Notes: a model not told the origin generated them from the sequence alone. Shown: positions 34,542 to 44,090, numbered from the stretch's first letter. The stretch is 64,000 bases of DNA from DASPKM01 sp035628135 (GCA_035628135.1 DASPKM010000004.1:248001-312000), one strand, 5' to 3'. Made by a program: numbers and translations.

Positions 34542-35857
34542 AGATGATCAGATATTGTTTATTGCTGTCGGCATTGGTTGCGGCAAATGTTTGCTATACA
34601 CAGGTGCTGACATTGGAAGAGGCTATTTCGACCGCATTAAAGAACAACTACAATATCCTGCTCGCCAGGATCGATTCCGCGTCTGCGGCGCTGGATAATT
34701 CCTATGCCAATGCCGCTTTCATTCCGCAAATCAATGCAAACGCCGGCCGCGCGTGGAATGTGAATGCACAAAAAGTAGAGTTTGCCGATGGAAGAAAACG
34801 CGATACTTCGGGGTTAAAGAACAATAACATCAATGCCAACGTAGCCCTCAACTGGACATTGTTCGACGGGCTGCGCATGTTTGCCACGCGCGACAGGCTC
34901 GCGCAATTAGTGGAATTGGGAGAGCTGACGGTAAAGAACGAAGTGGTGAACACCATTGCATCCGTGATTGCAACCTACTACAATGTGGTGCAGGAAAAAC
35001 AACAGCTCCGCGCCATAGAAGAGCAAATGAGCATCAATGCAGAGCGGGTAAAGCTGGCCGATAGAAGATTATCAGTAGGCCTCGGCACTCGCCAGGAATT
35101 GTTGCAGGCGCAAACCGACCTCAATGCGCAACGGTCGGCGCAACTGGGCCAGCGCACGGCGATCGAACAATTGAAACAGCAGTTGAACCAGGTAATGGGC
35201 GTAGACATTGCGCGGTCCTACGATGTGCTGGACACCATTCCCATCAACCCCTCCATTCAACTGGAGGAAGTAAGAAGCGCCGCCGAAACAAACAACCCGC
35301 AATTGTTGATTGCACGCAAGAACATTGAGATCTCCAATACAGTGTTGCGTGAGCGGAAGGCCGAATTTCTTCCAACGCTGTCCTTTACATCGGCTTATAG
35401 CTTTACCAGGAACAATAACAATGCAGTGGTTAACGTGCAGGCACAACCGCTTTTTTCGCTCAACCGCGGACTAAACTATGGATTTACGGCAAGTATTCCG
35501 ATCCTGAACAATTTCAATACGCGGCGTTTGGTAAGACAGGCGAAGCTGGACATCCGCTTCAACGAGATTCAATTGGAGAACCAGCGGTCGCTGCTGGACC
35601 TCGGCATTTACAATGCATTTAAAACATATCAATTCCAGAAACAGGCGCTCGAGCTGGAAGAAAGCAATATTCAACTCGCGAAAGACAATGTGTTCATTGC
35701 ATTTGAGCGATACCGCCTCGGCGTATCTACTTACCTGGAGCTCCGCGATGCACAGCAAAGCCTGGAAACAGCTTATAACCGCCTCATTGACGCGAGATAC
35801 AATACAAAATTAGCAGAAACGGAATTGCTGAGATTGAGGGGAGATCTGGTGAGATGA
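34538..35857 (+). CDS. TolC-family outer-membrane efflux protein
   Basis: The outer-membrane channel of the tripartite pump. The 439-residue protein has a signal peptide (YCLLLSALVAANVCYTQ) and two OEP repeats with long helices (LTLEEAISTALKNNYNILLAR near the start; LELEESNIQLAKDNVFIAFERYRLGVSTYLELRDAQQ near the end). Its ATG overlaps the permease stop codon. Its stop codon abuts the opposing cdd stop with no gap. Confidence 0.94.
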   Translation: MKMIRYCLLLSALVAANVCYTQVLTLEEAISTALKNNYNILLARIDSASAALDNSYANAAFIPQINANAGRAWNVNAQKVEFADGRKRDTSGLKNNNINANVALNWTLFDGLRMFATRDRLAQLVELGELTVKNEVVNTIASVIATYYNVVQEKQQLRAIEEQMSINAERVKLADRRLSVGLGTRQELLQAQTDLNAQRSAQLGQRTAIEQLKQQLNQVMGVDIARSYDVLDTIPINPSIQLEEVRSAAETNNPQLLIARKNIEISNTVLRERKAEFLPTLSFTSAYSFTRNNNNAVVNVQAQPLFSLNRGLNYGFTASIPILNNFNTRRLVRQAKLDIRFNEIQLENQRSLLDLGIYNAFKTYQFQKQALELEESNIQLAKDNVFIAFERYRLGVSTYLELRDAQQSLETAYNRLIDARYNTKLAETELLRLRGDLVR

Positions 35858-36343
35858 TTATCGCAGTTCCCCACCTGTAAATGCTAAAGGCAACAATGTG
35901 CTCGCTTTCGGTATCACGATCACTTTTCCTTCCATGCCCCCAAGAATAAGGCGGATAGGATGTTTTGCGCGGCTTTCAAATTCCTGCAACGATTGCCTGC
36001 ATATGCCGCAGGGTGCCACGGGATGGTCGCTTTTTCCCTGCTCGTTGTTATAGCTGATGGCAATAATGCTGATGGGAACCTTGGGATATAAGGATGATGC
36101 CGATGCCAGCAGTACACGCTCCGCGCAAAGGCCTATGGGAAACGACGCGTTTTCCTGGTTGCTGCCGGCAACAATTTCGCCATTGGCCATCCTGGCAACG
36201 GCGCCTACCTGGAAGTGTGAATACGGCGCATAAGCATGCTGGGTAACTTCACGGGCTTCTTTTAAAAGCCAGGCATCTTCTTCCGGCAAGTCGTTGACGG
36301 AGTTGTAAACCTCGTATGTAAATTGATAGACTTCTTTGTTCAT
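35858..36343 (-). CDS. cdd: Cytidine deaminase
   Basis: Deaminates cytidine and deoxycytidine to uridine forms for pyrimidine salvage. The 161-residue protein has CAE (Cys73, Glu75) and PCGIC (Cys112, Cys115), giving the three-cysteine zinc site of the tetrameric type, and the substrate loop FQVGAVARMANGEIVAGSNQENAS. It is slightly longer than the usual 130-140 residues, with an N-terminal extension. It lies downstream of lepB on the same strand (31-base gap). Confidence 0.95.
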   Translation of the reverse strand: MNKEVYQFTYEVYNSVNDLPEEDAWLLKEAREVTQHAYAPYSHFQVGAVARMANGEIVAGSNQENASFPIGLCAERVLLASASSLYPKVPISIIAISYNNEQGKSDHPVAPCGICRQSLQEFESRAKHPIRLILGGMEGKVIVIPKASTLLPLAFTGGELR

Positions 36344-36374
36344 GAATGTAGTTTAGTGTAGGTTCGGGCGGTGC

Positions 36375-37913
36375 TCAATTGATCGTCCGGAACAATCGCT
36401 TCCACCGTATCCCGTCGCCATAGCTCATCCATATCAACCAGGCCTCGCCTACTACATGGTCTTCGGGCACGAATCCCCAAAAGCGCGAATCCTGTGAGCT
36501 GTGGCGGTTGTCGCCCATCAGCCAGTAATAATCCATTTTAAATGTGTACTGATTGGTGGGCTGATCGTTGATATAAAATTTACCATCCCGCATTTCGAGC
36601 TTGTTGTGCTCATATACGCGTATGGCGCGTTCGTACAGCGAATAATTTTCCGGCGTTAGCGTAAGCGTGGCGCCTTTTTTTGGTATCCACAGCGGCCCGA
36701 AATTATCTTCGTTCCAACGGTGCAGCGTATCATAAGGATATACGGGATACGGCGAATTGAGGACGGGCGTTATCGATTTTGCAAGCCCGCTGGAAAGCAT
36801 TTTCTGCTTTGCATCCATCGTAAGCAACATCGTATATTCATTGGGCCTGCCCGTTTCATTGAACTCGCTGGGTTTTTTTGTAATGTCCACATCGTATTCT
36901 TCCAGCATGGTTTGTTTGTCCATTAACTGCCCACTCGTAACTACAACATAGCTCATTTGCGATTTGGGAGGCGCTTCCGTGGCCTTGCCATTGACGTATA
37001 TTACCGCATCCCTTATTTCTATCGTATCGCCTGCAATGCCCACGCACCGCTTGATATAGTTTTCGCGCTTGTCGACAGGACGGACGACCAATGGGAATTG
37101 CTCCGGGTGATCGAGCACGAATTTCCTGGCGGCATTCACATCGCCATTGGCGATCATGGGTTCGCGCAACACCTGGTAATAAGGTTGCTCAGACTGAAAT
37201 CCTTCGCGGTTGATAACGGTATCGCCCGCGGGGAAATTAAACACCACCACGTCGTTGCGTTTTACCGGTGCGGCAAACCAGCGCCTGTAAGGAATATGAA
37301 TGAGCTCAGAGTAAGACCTTGCATTGGTACCTGGAATGGTGTGGTGCACAAAAGGAACGGCCAGGGGTGTATTGGGAAGGCGTGGACCATAGCTGAGCTT
37401 GCTCACGAACAGGAAATCATTTACCAGCAGGGTTTTTTCCATGGAGCCTGTTGGAATGGTGTACGCTTCAAAAACAAAAGTGCGGATGAGCGTGGCCGCC
37501 ACAATCGCAAAAATGCCCGCGTCTATCCATTCCCTCGCGGCTGATTTGCGGTGCCCGTGCACCACTTTAGCACCACCGAACCTTTCCTTGCGATCGTATC
37601 CAATGGCGGGAAAATAAAAGAACGGCACCAACGCTGCCGCGGTGTGCTGCAGGAAGCCGAACTTGCCAAACGTTTTTACCCATTCGATATAAATGCCCAT
37701 GGTAATGAACCATCCTACTACGGGAATGAATTGCCAGAAGAACCAATGCTTCGGGCGGTGGGCGGTTTCGAGGATCACCCATGTGTTATAAAAAGGCATC
37801 CATGCTTTTGAAGGAGCAACGCCGGCCTTTTCGAACATCTTTGCCAAACCAGGGGCGGGTAACATTACCAGCAGGAACTGTATCAGGAAAATCACCAGGA
37901 TATCGTTGAGCAT
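36375..37913 (-). CDS. lepB: Signal peptidase I with N-terminal multi-helix extension
   Basis: Cuts signal peptides of exported proteins at the inner membrane. From the ATG at 37913 the protein is 512 residues. The S26 domain has nucleophile Ser157 in PTGSMEKTLLVND, general base Lys288 in NYIKRCVGIAGD, and the box E MGDNRHSSQDSR. A roughly 130-residue N-terminal region with three or four transmembrane helices (DUF5684-like, with GLAKMFEKAGVAPSKAWMPFYN) is fused before the catalytic domain, a Bacteroidota feature. A large insertion lies between the Lys and box E. The in-frame extension to 37946 has no support. Confidence 0.94.
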   Translation of the reverse strand: MLNDILVIFLIQFLLVMLPAPGLAKMFEKAGVAPSKAWMPFYNTWVILETAHRPKHWFFWQFIPVVGWFITMGIYIEWVKTFGKFGFLQHTAAALVPFFYFPAIGYDRKERFGGAKVVHGHRKSAAREWIDAGIFAIVAATLIRTFVFEAYTIPTGSMEKTLLVNDFLFVSKLSYGPRLPNTPLAVPFVHHTIPGTNARSYSELIHIPYRRWFAAPVKRNDVVVFNFPAGDTVINREGFQSEQPYYQVLREPMIANGDVNAARKFVLDHPEQFPLVVRPVDKRENYIKRCVGIAGDTIEIRDAVIYVNGKATEAPPKSQMSYVVVTSGQLMDKQTMLEEYDVDITKKPSEFNETGRPNEYTMLLTMDAKQKMLSSGLAKSITPVLNSPYPVYPYDTLHRWNEDNFGPLWIPKKGATLTLTPENYSLYERAIRVYEHNKLEMRDGKFYINDQPTNQYTFKMDYYWLMGDNRHSSQDSRFWGFVPEDHVVGEAWLIWMSYGDGIRWKRLFRTIN

Positions 37914-38002
37914 TGATCGTGTATTAAAGCGCCAAAAATAGGTCAAATCAGCAATAAGGCAATTATCAGTAGCACCCGGGGGTTAAATATTACAGGAACC
38001 GG

Positions 38003-38010
38003 TATTTTTG
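38003..38010 (+). promoter_or_regulatory. -7 element immediately before the MerR-type gene
   Basis: TATTTTTG matches TAnnTTTG fully and lies only 4 bases before the ATG at 38015. If it is used, the transcript would be leaderless or nearly so. No TTTG is seen at the -33 position. Confidence 0.35.
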
Positions 38011-38014
38011 GCGC

Positions 38015-38893
38015 ATGCACGTGTTCACTATCCGCGATATCGAGAACCTTACCGCTATAAAAGCGCATACGCTACGCATTTGGGAACAGCGGTACGGGTT
38101 GTTGAAGCCTGCGCGCAAGACCGGCAATCACCGGTTATACAGCAACGACGATCTAAAACAAATGTTAAAGATCGCCACGCTGTACCGCAATGGTTATAAG
38201 ATATCAAAAATTGCTGCGCTGACCCCCGAGCAGGTAAGCAGGCAGGCCCTGGACACTTACATCATACAAGATCCTTTTCAGCTATACGCCCATCATCTCA
38301 CAGAGGCAGCCATCGACCTTGACGGGCCGAAATTTGAAAAGATCATTGATGGTTGCATCCTTCAATATGGATTTGAAAAAACGCTTTTCCAGATCCTCTA
38401 CCCTTTCCTGCACAAGGTGGGTTTGCTATGGGTTACTGGCAATGTAGTGCCGGCCATGGAGCATTTTGCCAGTTGCATCATCATGCGCAAGCTATGCGTA
38501 GCGTTGAATGGCGTTGAAGTAAACAGCCAGGAAAATAATGCCGTGGTATTGTTATTCACTCCCGAACACGAACGTCACGAGATTCCGATACTGGCGATGC
38601 AATATCTTTTAAAAAAGAACGGTATTAAGGCGGTTTCGCTGGGCCAGCATGTAACGGTAAAAATTCTGGCCGATTACTGTACTACGCATGCCGTTACCCA
38701 TTTGTACACGCACATCATTACTTACCTGCGGCGATATGACATCGATAAATATATTGCCGAACTGTCCGCGAAATTTTATAACAAGCAGATCGTGGTCTCC
38801 GGCGCGATGGTGCAGGACCTGCAGCGGTCGTTCCTCAACGTTAGGATATTGAAAACGGATGAGGAGATGATTGCATTCAGCAGGAAACTGTAA
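38015..38893 (+). CDS. MerR-family regulator with B12-binding-like domain (CarH/LitR type)
   Basis: The 292-residue protein has an N-terminal MerR helix-turn-helix (1-70, TIRDIENLTAIKAHTLRIWEQRYGLL), a four-helix B12-cap domain with the Trp139/Glu149-His150 signature of CarH (VGLLWVTGNVVPAMEHF), and a C-terminal flavodoxin-like cobalamin domain (about 175-292). The cobalamin-ligand motif ExHxxG reads ERHEIP: His188 is kept but Gly is replaced by Pro. Such proteins are light-sensing or redox repressors, often of carotenoid genes, but no carotenoid gene is seen here. It diverges from lepB. Confidence 0.9.
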   Translation: MHVFTIRDIENLTAIKAHTLRIWEQRYGLLKPARKTGNHRLYSNDDLKQMLKIATLYRNGYKISKIAALTPEQVSRQALDTYIIQDPFQLYAHHLTEAAIDLDGPKFEKIIDGCILQYGFEKTLFQILYPFLHKVGLLWVTGNVVPAMEHFASCIIMRKLCVALNGVEVNSQENNAVVLLFTPEHERHEIPILAMQYLLKKNGIKAVSLGQHVTVKILADYCTTHAVTHLYTHIITYLRRYDIDKYIAELSAKFYNKQIVVSGAMVQDLQRSFLNVRILKTDEEMIAFSRKL

Positions 38894-38921
38894 AAAAAAA
38901 AGAGACCGGCAAAGCCGGTCT
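38892..38921. terminator. Rho-independent terminator for the minus-strand lipoprotein gene
   Basis: Perfect 8-bp stem AGACCGGC/GCCGGTCT with an AAA loop (38903-38910 and 38914-38921). The A-run at 38892-38901 gives a T-tract on the minus strand and overlaps the stop codon of the MerR-type gene. It clearly serves the minus strand. On the plus strand it has no T-run. Confidence 0.85.
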
Positions 38922-38942
38922 GCATATGAGTACGAGTTGTTA

Positions 38943-39842
38943 TTAAGGCAGGGTTATCTCTCTTTCGTGGCCATTCCATTTGAGTATGGCTTTGTTGTCG
39001 CAGTTGCCGTTTCCGTAGTCAAGGAACAGTACGCGGTCATTGATCTTTATCTTCACGATTCCCTTTACGATCCATGCACAGGCTACTGGCTTGATAAGCG
39101 GTGTTTCTGTGTTTTTAGTTACGGTAAGGCCGCTGGCATAGGTTGTTTTGGAACGTCCTTCTATAGAGAATACATCATCCCTTACAGTTGCGGTTTCCAT
39201 GCCCCTGATCTGGGTAACGGTCTTTGTTTTTTCGTAGCTGAAGCCACGGCCGTTGGGCCAGGTTACTTTGCCGCCAGTAACTACCACCGAGTATTGAAGG
39301 GCGCCGTTTGCAGACAGGTTGGTGATGACCTTCTTGCCTTCTATATGAGCGCGGTTAACGAAATAATTGCGGAAGGTAATGGTAAGCACAGCGCCGGGCC
39401 TGCGGAGGGGCTTGGTATAATGCAGCACTATAGCGCCTTTCCTGAACTTACCGTCGCGGCAAATGCAACCGTCGCCATAATCGATCACCACTGTTTTCGG
39501 GTAGGTGGTGTCGTTAGGTGTTACAGTGATCCTGGTGCAGGGCCCTACCCTGAATGAAAGGTCGAAGAACAGGTCGATATTGGCGTTGAGGGCTGCGCCG
39601 AAATTGGTATGTCCTGCGCGGGCAGCGGCCTCCAGGTCTGCGTCTACCGACATGCCGATCTCTGCTGTTTCTTCGTATTCCGCGTCAGCGGCCGCACTTT
39701 CTTCCGACATGGTAACGGCTTCTTCTTCGGCTACGGGTTCATTGGAAATGCTATTATCTTTTTGACAGGAGAATAATATGGAGGCCGATAAGAATAAGAG
39801 CGCTCCGAGCAAAAGCTTCAAGTTGTTTTTAGTTGAATTCAT
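38943..39842 (-). CDS. Lipoprotein of unknown function
   Basis: The 299-residue protein has a lipoprotein signal (LLGALLFLSASILFSC, Cys26) followed by an acidic, Ala/Glu-rich linker (about 35-65) and a beta-rich domain. Two DYGDG/DYGNG-type turns (VVIDYGDGCICRDGK at about 118-132, and LFLDYGNGNCDNKA near the C-terminus) resemble each other and suggest two related beta modules with paired cysteines. No named family. It is transcribed alone and followed by a strong terminator. Confidence 0.75.
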   Translation of the reverse strand: MNSTKNNLKLLLGALLFLSASILFSCQKDNSISNEPVAEEEAVTMSEESAAADAEYEETAEIGMSVDADLEAAARAGHTNFGAALNANIDLFFDLSFRVGPCTRITVTPNDTTYPKTVVIDYGDGCICRDGKFRKGAIVLHYTKPLRRPGAVLTITFRNYFVNRAHIEGKKVITNLSANGALQYSVVVTGGKVTWPNGRGFSYEKTKTVTQIRGMETATVRDDVFSIEGRSKTTYASGLTVTKNTETPLIKPVACAWIVKGIVKIKINDRVLFLDYGNGNCDNKAILKWNGHEREITLP

Positions 39843-39974
39843 GGCTATACTTTTAGGGACTTACGAATTTGTTTACGGCAATTTGGAATGAAATGCTGTT
39901 GCGTGGTTTAATGAACATTAAAAAAATATTTGCATAAGGGGTGCAACCTTTGGGCTAGCGTCTTGATTGTGAAT

Positions 39975-40280
39975 GGTCATTAAGTCATTAGGTCATTGGG
40001 TCATTGGCAATTCAATAATCAATGGATTATCTGATTCTCAAAATGAGACATTATCTTCACCGCAAAATTTAATTGGCCCATTAACCAAAACGATTAATGG
40101 AGCAATAGGCGAATAATTGAATATTGAAATTGATTATAAGCAATTGGATAGTTCCATAACCATGACCGGTTAATATGTAATAAATCCGATTAAGATTGGA
40201 TGCACTATCGATTACAGACCTGAAGAAGTTCCGGAATAACACATTACCCAATGACCCAATGACCTATTGACTTATATGAC
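39975..40280. repeat. Octamer inverted array, locus 8, arms 235 bases apart
   Basis: Left arm: four GTCATTRR units (39975-40007). Right arm: YYAATGAC-type units (40243-40280). The intervening 235 bases are AT-rich with no gene or recognisable motif. The right arm runs through the ltaE start codon. The region lies between divergent genes, so any promoters of both must be inside it. This is the longest gap between arms in the window. Confidence 0.8.
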
Positions 40281-41298
40281 TATAGACTTACGATCAGACA
40301 CTTTTACCAAACCCACGCCTGCAATGATGCAGGCCATTACGCACGCCGACGTAGGAGACGATGTATTCGGCGAGGATCCAACCGTAAATGCGCTGGAAGC
40401 AAAGGCTGCCTCGATGTTCGGCATGGAAGCTGCATTGTATTGTCCCACCGGCACCATGAGCAACCAAATTGCCATTAAATGCCATACGCAACCCGGCGAT
40501 GAGGTGATCTGCGAAAGAACGGCCCACGTATTCCAGTACGAAGGAGGCGGCATAGCCTTTAATTCCGGGGCACAGGCGCATGTATTGGACGGCCATGCGG
40601 GCAAGATCAACGCCGCACAGGTGGCCGGGGCCGTCAATAACCGCAACGATCCGCATAAGGCCTACAGCTCGCTGGTTTGCCTCGAAAATACTTCTAACCG
40701 CGGTGGCGGCAGTTGCTATAATATCGATGACATTATCGCCATCAGGAAAGTATGCGACGAGCACGATCTGCGGCTACACCTCGACGGTGCCCGGCTCTTC
40801 AATGCCCTGGTGGCCATGAATGAAACCCCGGCCCAATACGGGAAGATGTTTGATAGTATATCGGTTTGTCTCAATAAAGGATTAGGCTGTCCTATCGGCA
40901 GCATATTGATCGGCACAAAGGAGTTCATAAGAAAAGCCAGGCGTGTACGGAAAGTGTTCGGTGGCGGCATGCGACAGGCTGGGTATATGGCGGCTGCCGG
41001 CATGTATGCGCTCGATAATCACGTGAACCGCCTTGCAGAGGACCATGCGCATGCAAAACAGATCGCCGCCGCATTAAAAGAGAAAAGCTTTACCGGCAAC
41101 ATACTTCCCGTTGAGACCAACATCATTCTCTTTGAAGTAAAAAACAAAACAGCAGCGCAATTAACGCAGGAGTTCAAACAGCATAATATACTCGTAATTC
41201 CCATGACGCCTGCACAGGTGCGGATGGTACTGCACCTGAATATTACAAAAGAAATGGTGCAACGTGTGATAGAGGTCATTGGGTCAATGGGTCATTAA
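40276..41298 (+). CDS. ltaE: Low-specificity L-threonine aldolase
   Basis: PLP-dependent cleavage of threonine or allo-threonine to glycine and acetaldehyde. The 340-residue protein has the N-terminus IDLRSDTFTKPTPAM, the LHLDGARLFN block with the cofactor-binding Asp170, and the Schiff-base Lys201 in SVCLNKGLGCP. I start at the ATG at 40276, seven bases before the conserved block, rather than the in-frame TTG at 40267. Both start and end are written in array sequence: the C-terminal residues E-V-I-G-S-M-G-H and the TAA come from GTCATT-type octamers. Confidence 0.95.
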   Translation: MTIDLRSDTFTKPTPAMMQAITHADVGDDVFGEDPTVNALEAKAASMFGMEAALYCPTGTMSNQIAIKCHTQPGDEVICERTAHVFQYEGGGIAFNSGAQAHVLDGHAGKINAAQVAGAVNNRNDPHKAYSSLVCLENTSNRGGGSCYNIDDIIAIRKVCDEHDLRLHLDGARLFNALVAMNETPAQYGKMFDSISVCLNKGLGCPIGSILIGTKEFIRKARRVRKVFGGGMRQAGYMAAAGMYALDNHVNRLAEDHAHAKQIAAALKEKSFTGNILPVETNIILFEVKNKTAAQLTQEFKQHNILVIPMTPAQVRMVLHLNITKEMVQRVIEVIGSMGH

Positions 41299-41336
41299 GT
41301 CATTTAAAATAAATGCTTATTGACCCAATGACTTGA
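41274..41336. repeat. Octamer inverted array, locus 9 (end of ltaE)
   Basis: Left arm: four octamers (41275-41306), of which three code for the last residues and stop of ltaE. Spacer about 10 bases. Right arm: 41316-41336. It is followed within 10 bases by a canonical terminator, showing that the array is additional to, not in place of, termination. Confidence 0.85.
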
Positions 41337-41344
41337 TAAAATAA

Positions 41345-41375
41345 AACCGGCCAGTCGAAATGGCCGGTTGTTTTT
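41345..41375 (+). terminator. Rho-independent terminator after ltaE
   Basis: Perfect 9-bp stem AACCGGCCA/TGGCCGGTT (41345-41353 and 41361-41369), 7-base loop, then GTTTTT. Positioned to end ltaE; the opposing T9SS gene ends 90 bases further on. Confidence 0.88.
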
Positions 41376-41464
41376 GGGGTTTCGGAACCTTTTTTCGGGT
41401 ACGGTTCAAAAACGGGCTTGTGTCTGGATATTGGATTAGGAGGTTTGGGCTTAGGTTTGCTTGG

Positions 41465-42094
41465 CTAGAATTTATAAATAAACCTATTCAACAAAATGTT
41501 GTTTTGCTCGTCCTGCACGCGCAGCACATAATAACCAGAGGGCAGCCTGCCGAATGCGGGCCTGAAATTGCGGTCGAGCTCAGTACCCCTGCCGCGTTGT
41601 TGCAGCTTCGATTGCCCGCGCATGTCCAGTATGCGCACATGCACAACAGCCTCATCGGAAGCGATCTTGCCAAACACGGAGTTAGACATGCCGGGGTTTT
41701 GGACCGGGCCTGTTTCGTCGCGTGTGGCTGTAAGGGATACTATCGGTGATATATAAGGAATATAAGATTCCTTGGTTACCCGCAACCTGTAAAATACTTT
41801 GGCGGGCAGTTCAGTGTCGATAAAGGAATGCAGCGCCTGCTGCCTGGTGGATGTAAGATGTATTGTGTACAATACGCCGAAATTAATGCCGTCGATACTC
41901 TTTTCAAGCTTGCACGTAACATCTCTTTCTTCGGAGGTAAACTCCCAAATGATCTTGGCGCCGCCAGTTACCTGGATGGCCTGGAAATTCTTCAATACAA
42001 TATTATTTACTCCGAAGGGGGCTGCGGTACGCTCGGCCCGAAGGGAAACAAAACTGATCAAAAAGAGACATACTACCAGTGTAGAATTTTTCAT
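41465..42094 (-). CDS. Short T9SS-exported protein
   Basis: The 209-residue protein has a signal peptide (MKNSTLVVCLFLISFVSLRA), a fibronectin-like beta domain (about 30-125, FQAIQVTGGAKIIWEFTSEE) and a C-terminal T9SS type A sorting domain (about 130-209: SNSVFGKIASDEAVVHVRILDMRG, GRLPSGYYVLRVQDEQNN). It is probably a surface or secreted accessory protein. It is transcribed alone, with pgi divergent. Confidence 0.82.
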   Translation of the reverse strand: MKNSTLVVCLFLISFVSLRAERTAAPFGVNNIVLKNFQAIQVTGGAKIIWEFTSEERDVTCKLEKSIDGINFGVLYTIHLTSTRQQALHSFIDTELPAKVFYRLRVTKESYIPYISPIVSLTATRDETGPVQNPGMSNSVFGKIASDEAVVHVRILDMRGQSKLQQRGRGTELDRNFRPAFGRLPSGYYVLRVQDEQNNILLNRFIYKF

Positions 42095-42361
42095 AGTTCA
42101 GATTTAGATCGGTTTTTAAAGGATATCAAATTGTTCAGCGTTTATGCCTGAACGCGACGACAAAATAGATTGCCGCTTTTACGTGTGCCAGTAAAAACCG
42201 CAGTTTTTGGGGTGATTAGGGGTTTGCACCTACCTTGCATTTCCGGCACTGTAATTATTATATATGCCGCTTTAAAAAGTGCTTTTACGTAGTAGAACTG
42301 CTCGTAAATAACACATGAAAATCATTACCGCTTACTATTTTTACTTTTAAAATAAAAAAGG

Positions 42362-43993
42362 ATGTTTCCTACCGTTTCGCCCGTTCAAACCACTGCGTGG
42401 AAGGCATTGAAGGACCACCAACAGGCATTGTCATCTTCACATATCCGCGATCTTTTTCAAAAAGACCCGGACCGTTTTGAGAAGTTCTCGGTTTTCTTCG
42501 ATGATATTTTGTTCGATTACTCCAAGAACCTGGCAACTGGTGAAACCATGCAATTGTTATTGCAGCTTGCGCGGGAATGTGGCGTTGCGGAGGCCATCGA
42601 AGCCATGTTCAATGGCGAAAAGATCAACCGTACCGAAAACAGGGCCGTGCTGCATACCGCCCTGCGCAATTTTTCAGGCGGGCCGGTAACAACCGATGGA
42701 AAAGATGTTATGCCCGATGTGCAAAAAGTGCAGCGGCAAATGAGGGATTTTTGCAACCGCATACATTCGGGAGAATGGAAAGGGTACAGCGGCAAGAACA
42801 TTAAATATATCGTAAACATTGGCATTGGCGGCAGCGACCTGGGACCGGTGATGGTAACCGAATCGCTGCGGCCTTACTGGAAAGAGGGGATGCAAACTTT
42901 TTTCGTAAGCAATGTAGACGGTACGCACATAGCAGAAACATTTAAAAAAATAACTGCCGATGAAACGCTGTTCCTCATCGCTTCTAAAACATTTACCACT
43001 CAGGAAACCATGACCAATGCCTTTACCGCCAGGGATTGGTTCCTGCAACATGCCCGCGACGAAAAGCACGTTGCCAAACATTTCGTGGCCTTGTCTACCA
43101 ATGATAAAGAAGTGGTTAAGTTCGGCATCGATCAGCAAAACATGTTCGGATTCTGGGATTGGGTGGGCGGACGTTATTCGTTGTGGAGCGCCATTGGTTT
43201 ATCGATCGCATTAACCACAGGTTATGATCGTTTTGAAGAATTGCTGCGGGGAGCTTACGCAACCGATCAACATTTCAGGACTACGCCTTTCGAAAAGAAC
43301 ATTCCCGTTATCATGGCGATGCTGGGCATCTGGTACACCAATTTTCACGGCGCTCAATCCGAAGCCATTCTCCCCTACGATCAATACCTGCACCGGTTTG
43401 CGGCTTATTTCCAGCAAGGTAATATGGAGAGCAATGGAAAATCGGTTGACCGTAACAGTAAGCCCGTGCAGTATACCACCGGCCCTGTTATCTGGGGAGA
43501 GCCCGGTACCAATGGGCAGCACGCATTTTATCAATTGATACACCAGGGTTCGCTGCTGATACCTTGTGATTTTATTGCGCCTGCCATCAGCCACAATCCT
43601 ATCGGTGACCATCATGTAAAATTATTGTCCAATTTCTTCGCACAAACCGAGGCGCTGATGAATGGCAAAACACCCGAAGCGCTGCAAAAAGAAAATGTGC
43701 CGGCGGAATTGGTCCCCTATAAAACCTTCAGCGGTAACAGGCCCACCAATTCATTTTTAGTAAAGCAGGTAACGCCTTTTACGTTAGGACAGCTCATCGC
43801 TTTATATGAACACAAAATATTTGTGCAAGGCGTTGTATGGAATATCTACAGCTTCGATCAATGGGGTGTGGAACTGGGCAAGCAGCTGGCCAATAAAATT
43901 TTGCCGGAATTGAATGATGAAGCCACCATCTCTTCTCATGACTCCTCCACAAATGGATTGATGAATGCCTACAAAAACTTCAGGGCGAAATGA
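42362..43993 (+). CDS. pgi: Glucose-6-phosphate isomerase
   Basis: Interconverts glucose-6-phosphate and fructose-6-phosphate. The 543-residue protein shows NIGIGGSDLGPVMVTESL (about 150-165), the signature GGRYSLWSAIGLSIALTTG (about 265), NMESNGKSVDR with catalytic Glu, GTNGQHAFYQLIHQG with catalytic His, and FDQWGVELGKQLANKI with the Lys near the C-terminus. Length and domain order match the long (E. coli-type) form. It ends at a shared hairpin terminator. Confidence 0.97.
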   Translation: MFPTVSPVQTTAWKALKDHQQALSSSHIRDLFQKDPDRFEKFSVFFDDILFDYSKNLATGETMQLLLQLARECGVAEAIEAMFNGEKINRTENRAVLHTALRNFSGGPVTTDGKDVMPDVQKVQRQMRDFCNRIHSGEWKGYSGKNIKYIVNIGIGGSDLGPVMVTESLRPYWKEGMQTFFVSNVDGTHIAETFKKITADETLFLIASKTFTTQETMTNAFTARDWFLQHARDEKHVAKHFVALSTNDKEVVKFGIDQQNMFGFWDWVGGRYSLWSAIGLSIALTTGYDRFEELLRGAYATDQHFRTTPFEKNIPVIMAMLGIWYTNFHGAQSEAILPYDQYLHRFAAYFQQGNMESNGKSVDRNSKPVQYTTGPVIWGEPGTNGQHAFYQLIHQGSLLIPCDFIAPAISHNPIGDHHVKLLSNFFAQTEALMNGKTPEALQKENVPAELVPYKTFSGNRPTNSFLVKQVTPFTLGQLIALYEHKIFVQGVVWNIYSFDQWGVELGKQLANKILPELNDEATISSHDSSTNGLMNAYKNFRAK

Positions 43994-44025
43994 GGGTATG
44001 GATGTTGGATGTTTACGTTCGACAA

Positions 44026-44058
44026 AAAAAGCTCCGAAACAAACGTTCGGAGCTTTTT
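44026..44058. terminator. Bidirectional rho-independent terminator
   Basis: 13-bp perfect stem AAAAAGCTCCGAA/TTCGGAGCTTTTT (44026-44038 and 44046-44058), 7-base loop, A-run on one side and T-run on the other. It serves both pgi and the convergent 44091-47189 gene. Confidence 0.9.
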
Positions 44059-44090
44059 ATTACTATCGGGATTGTTACCCGTTATTCATT

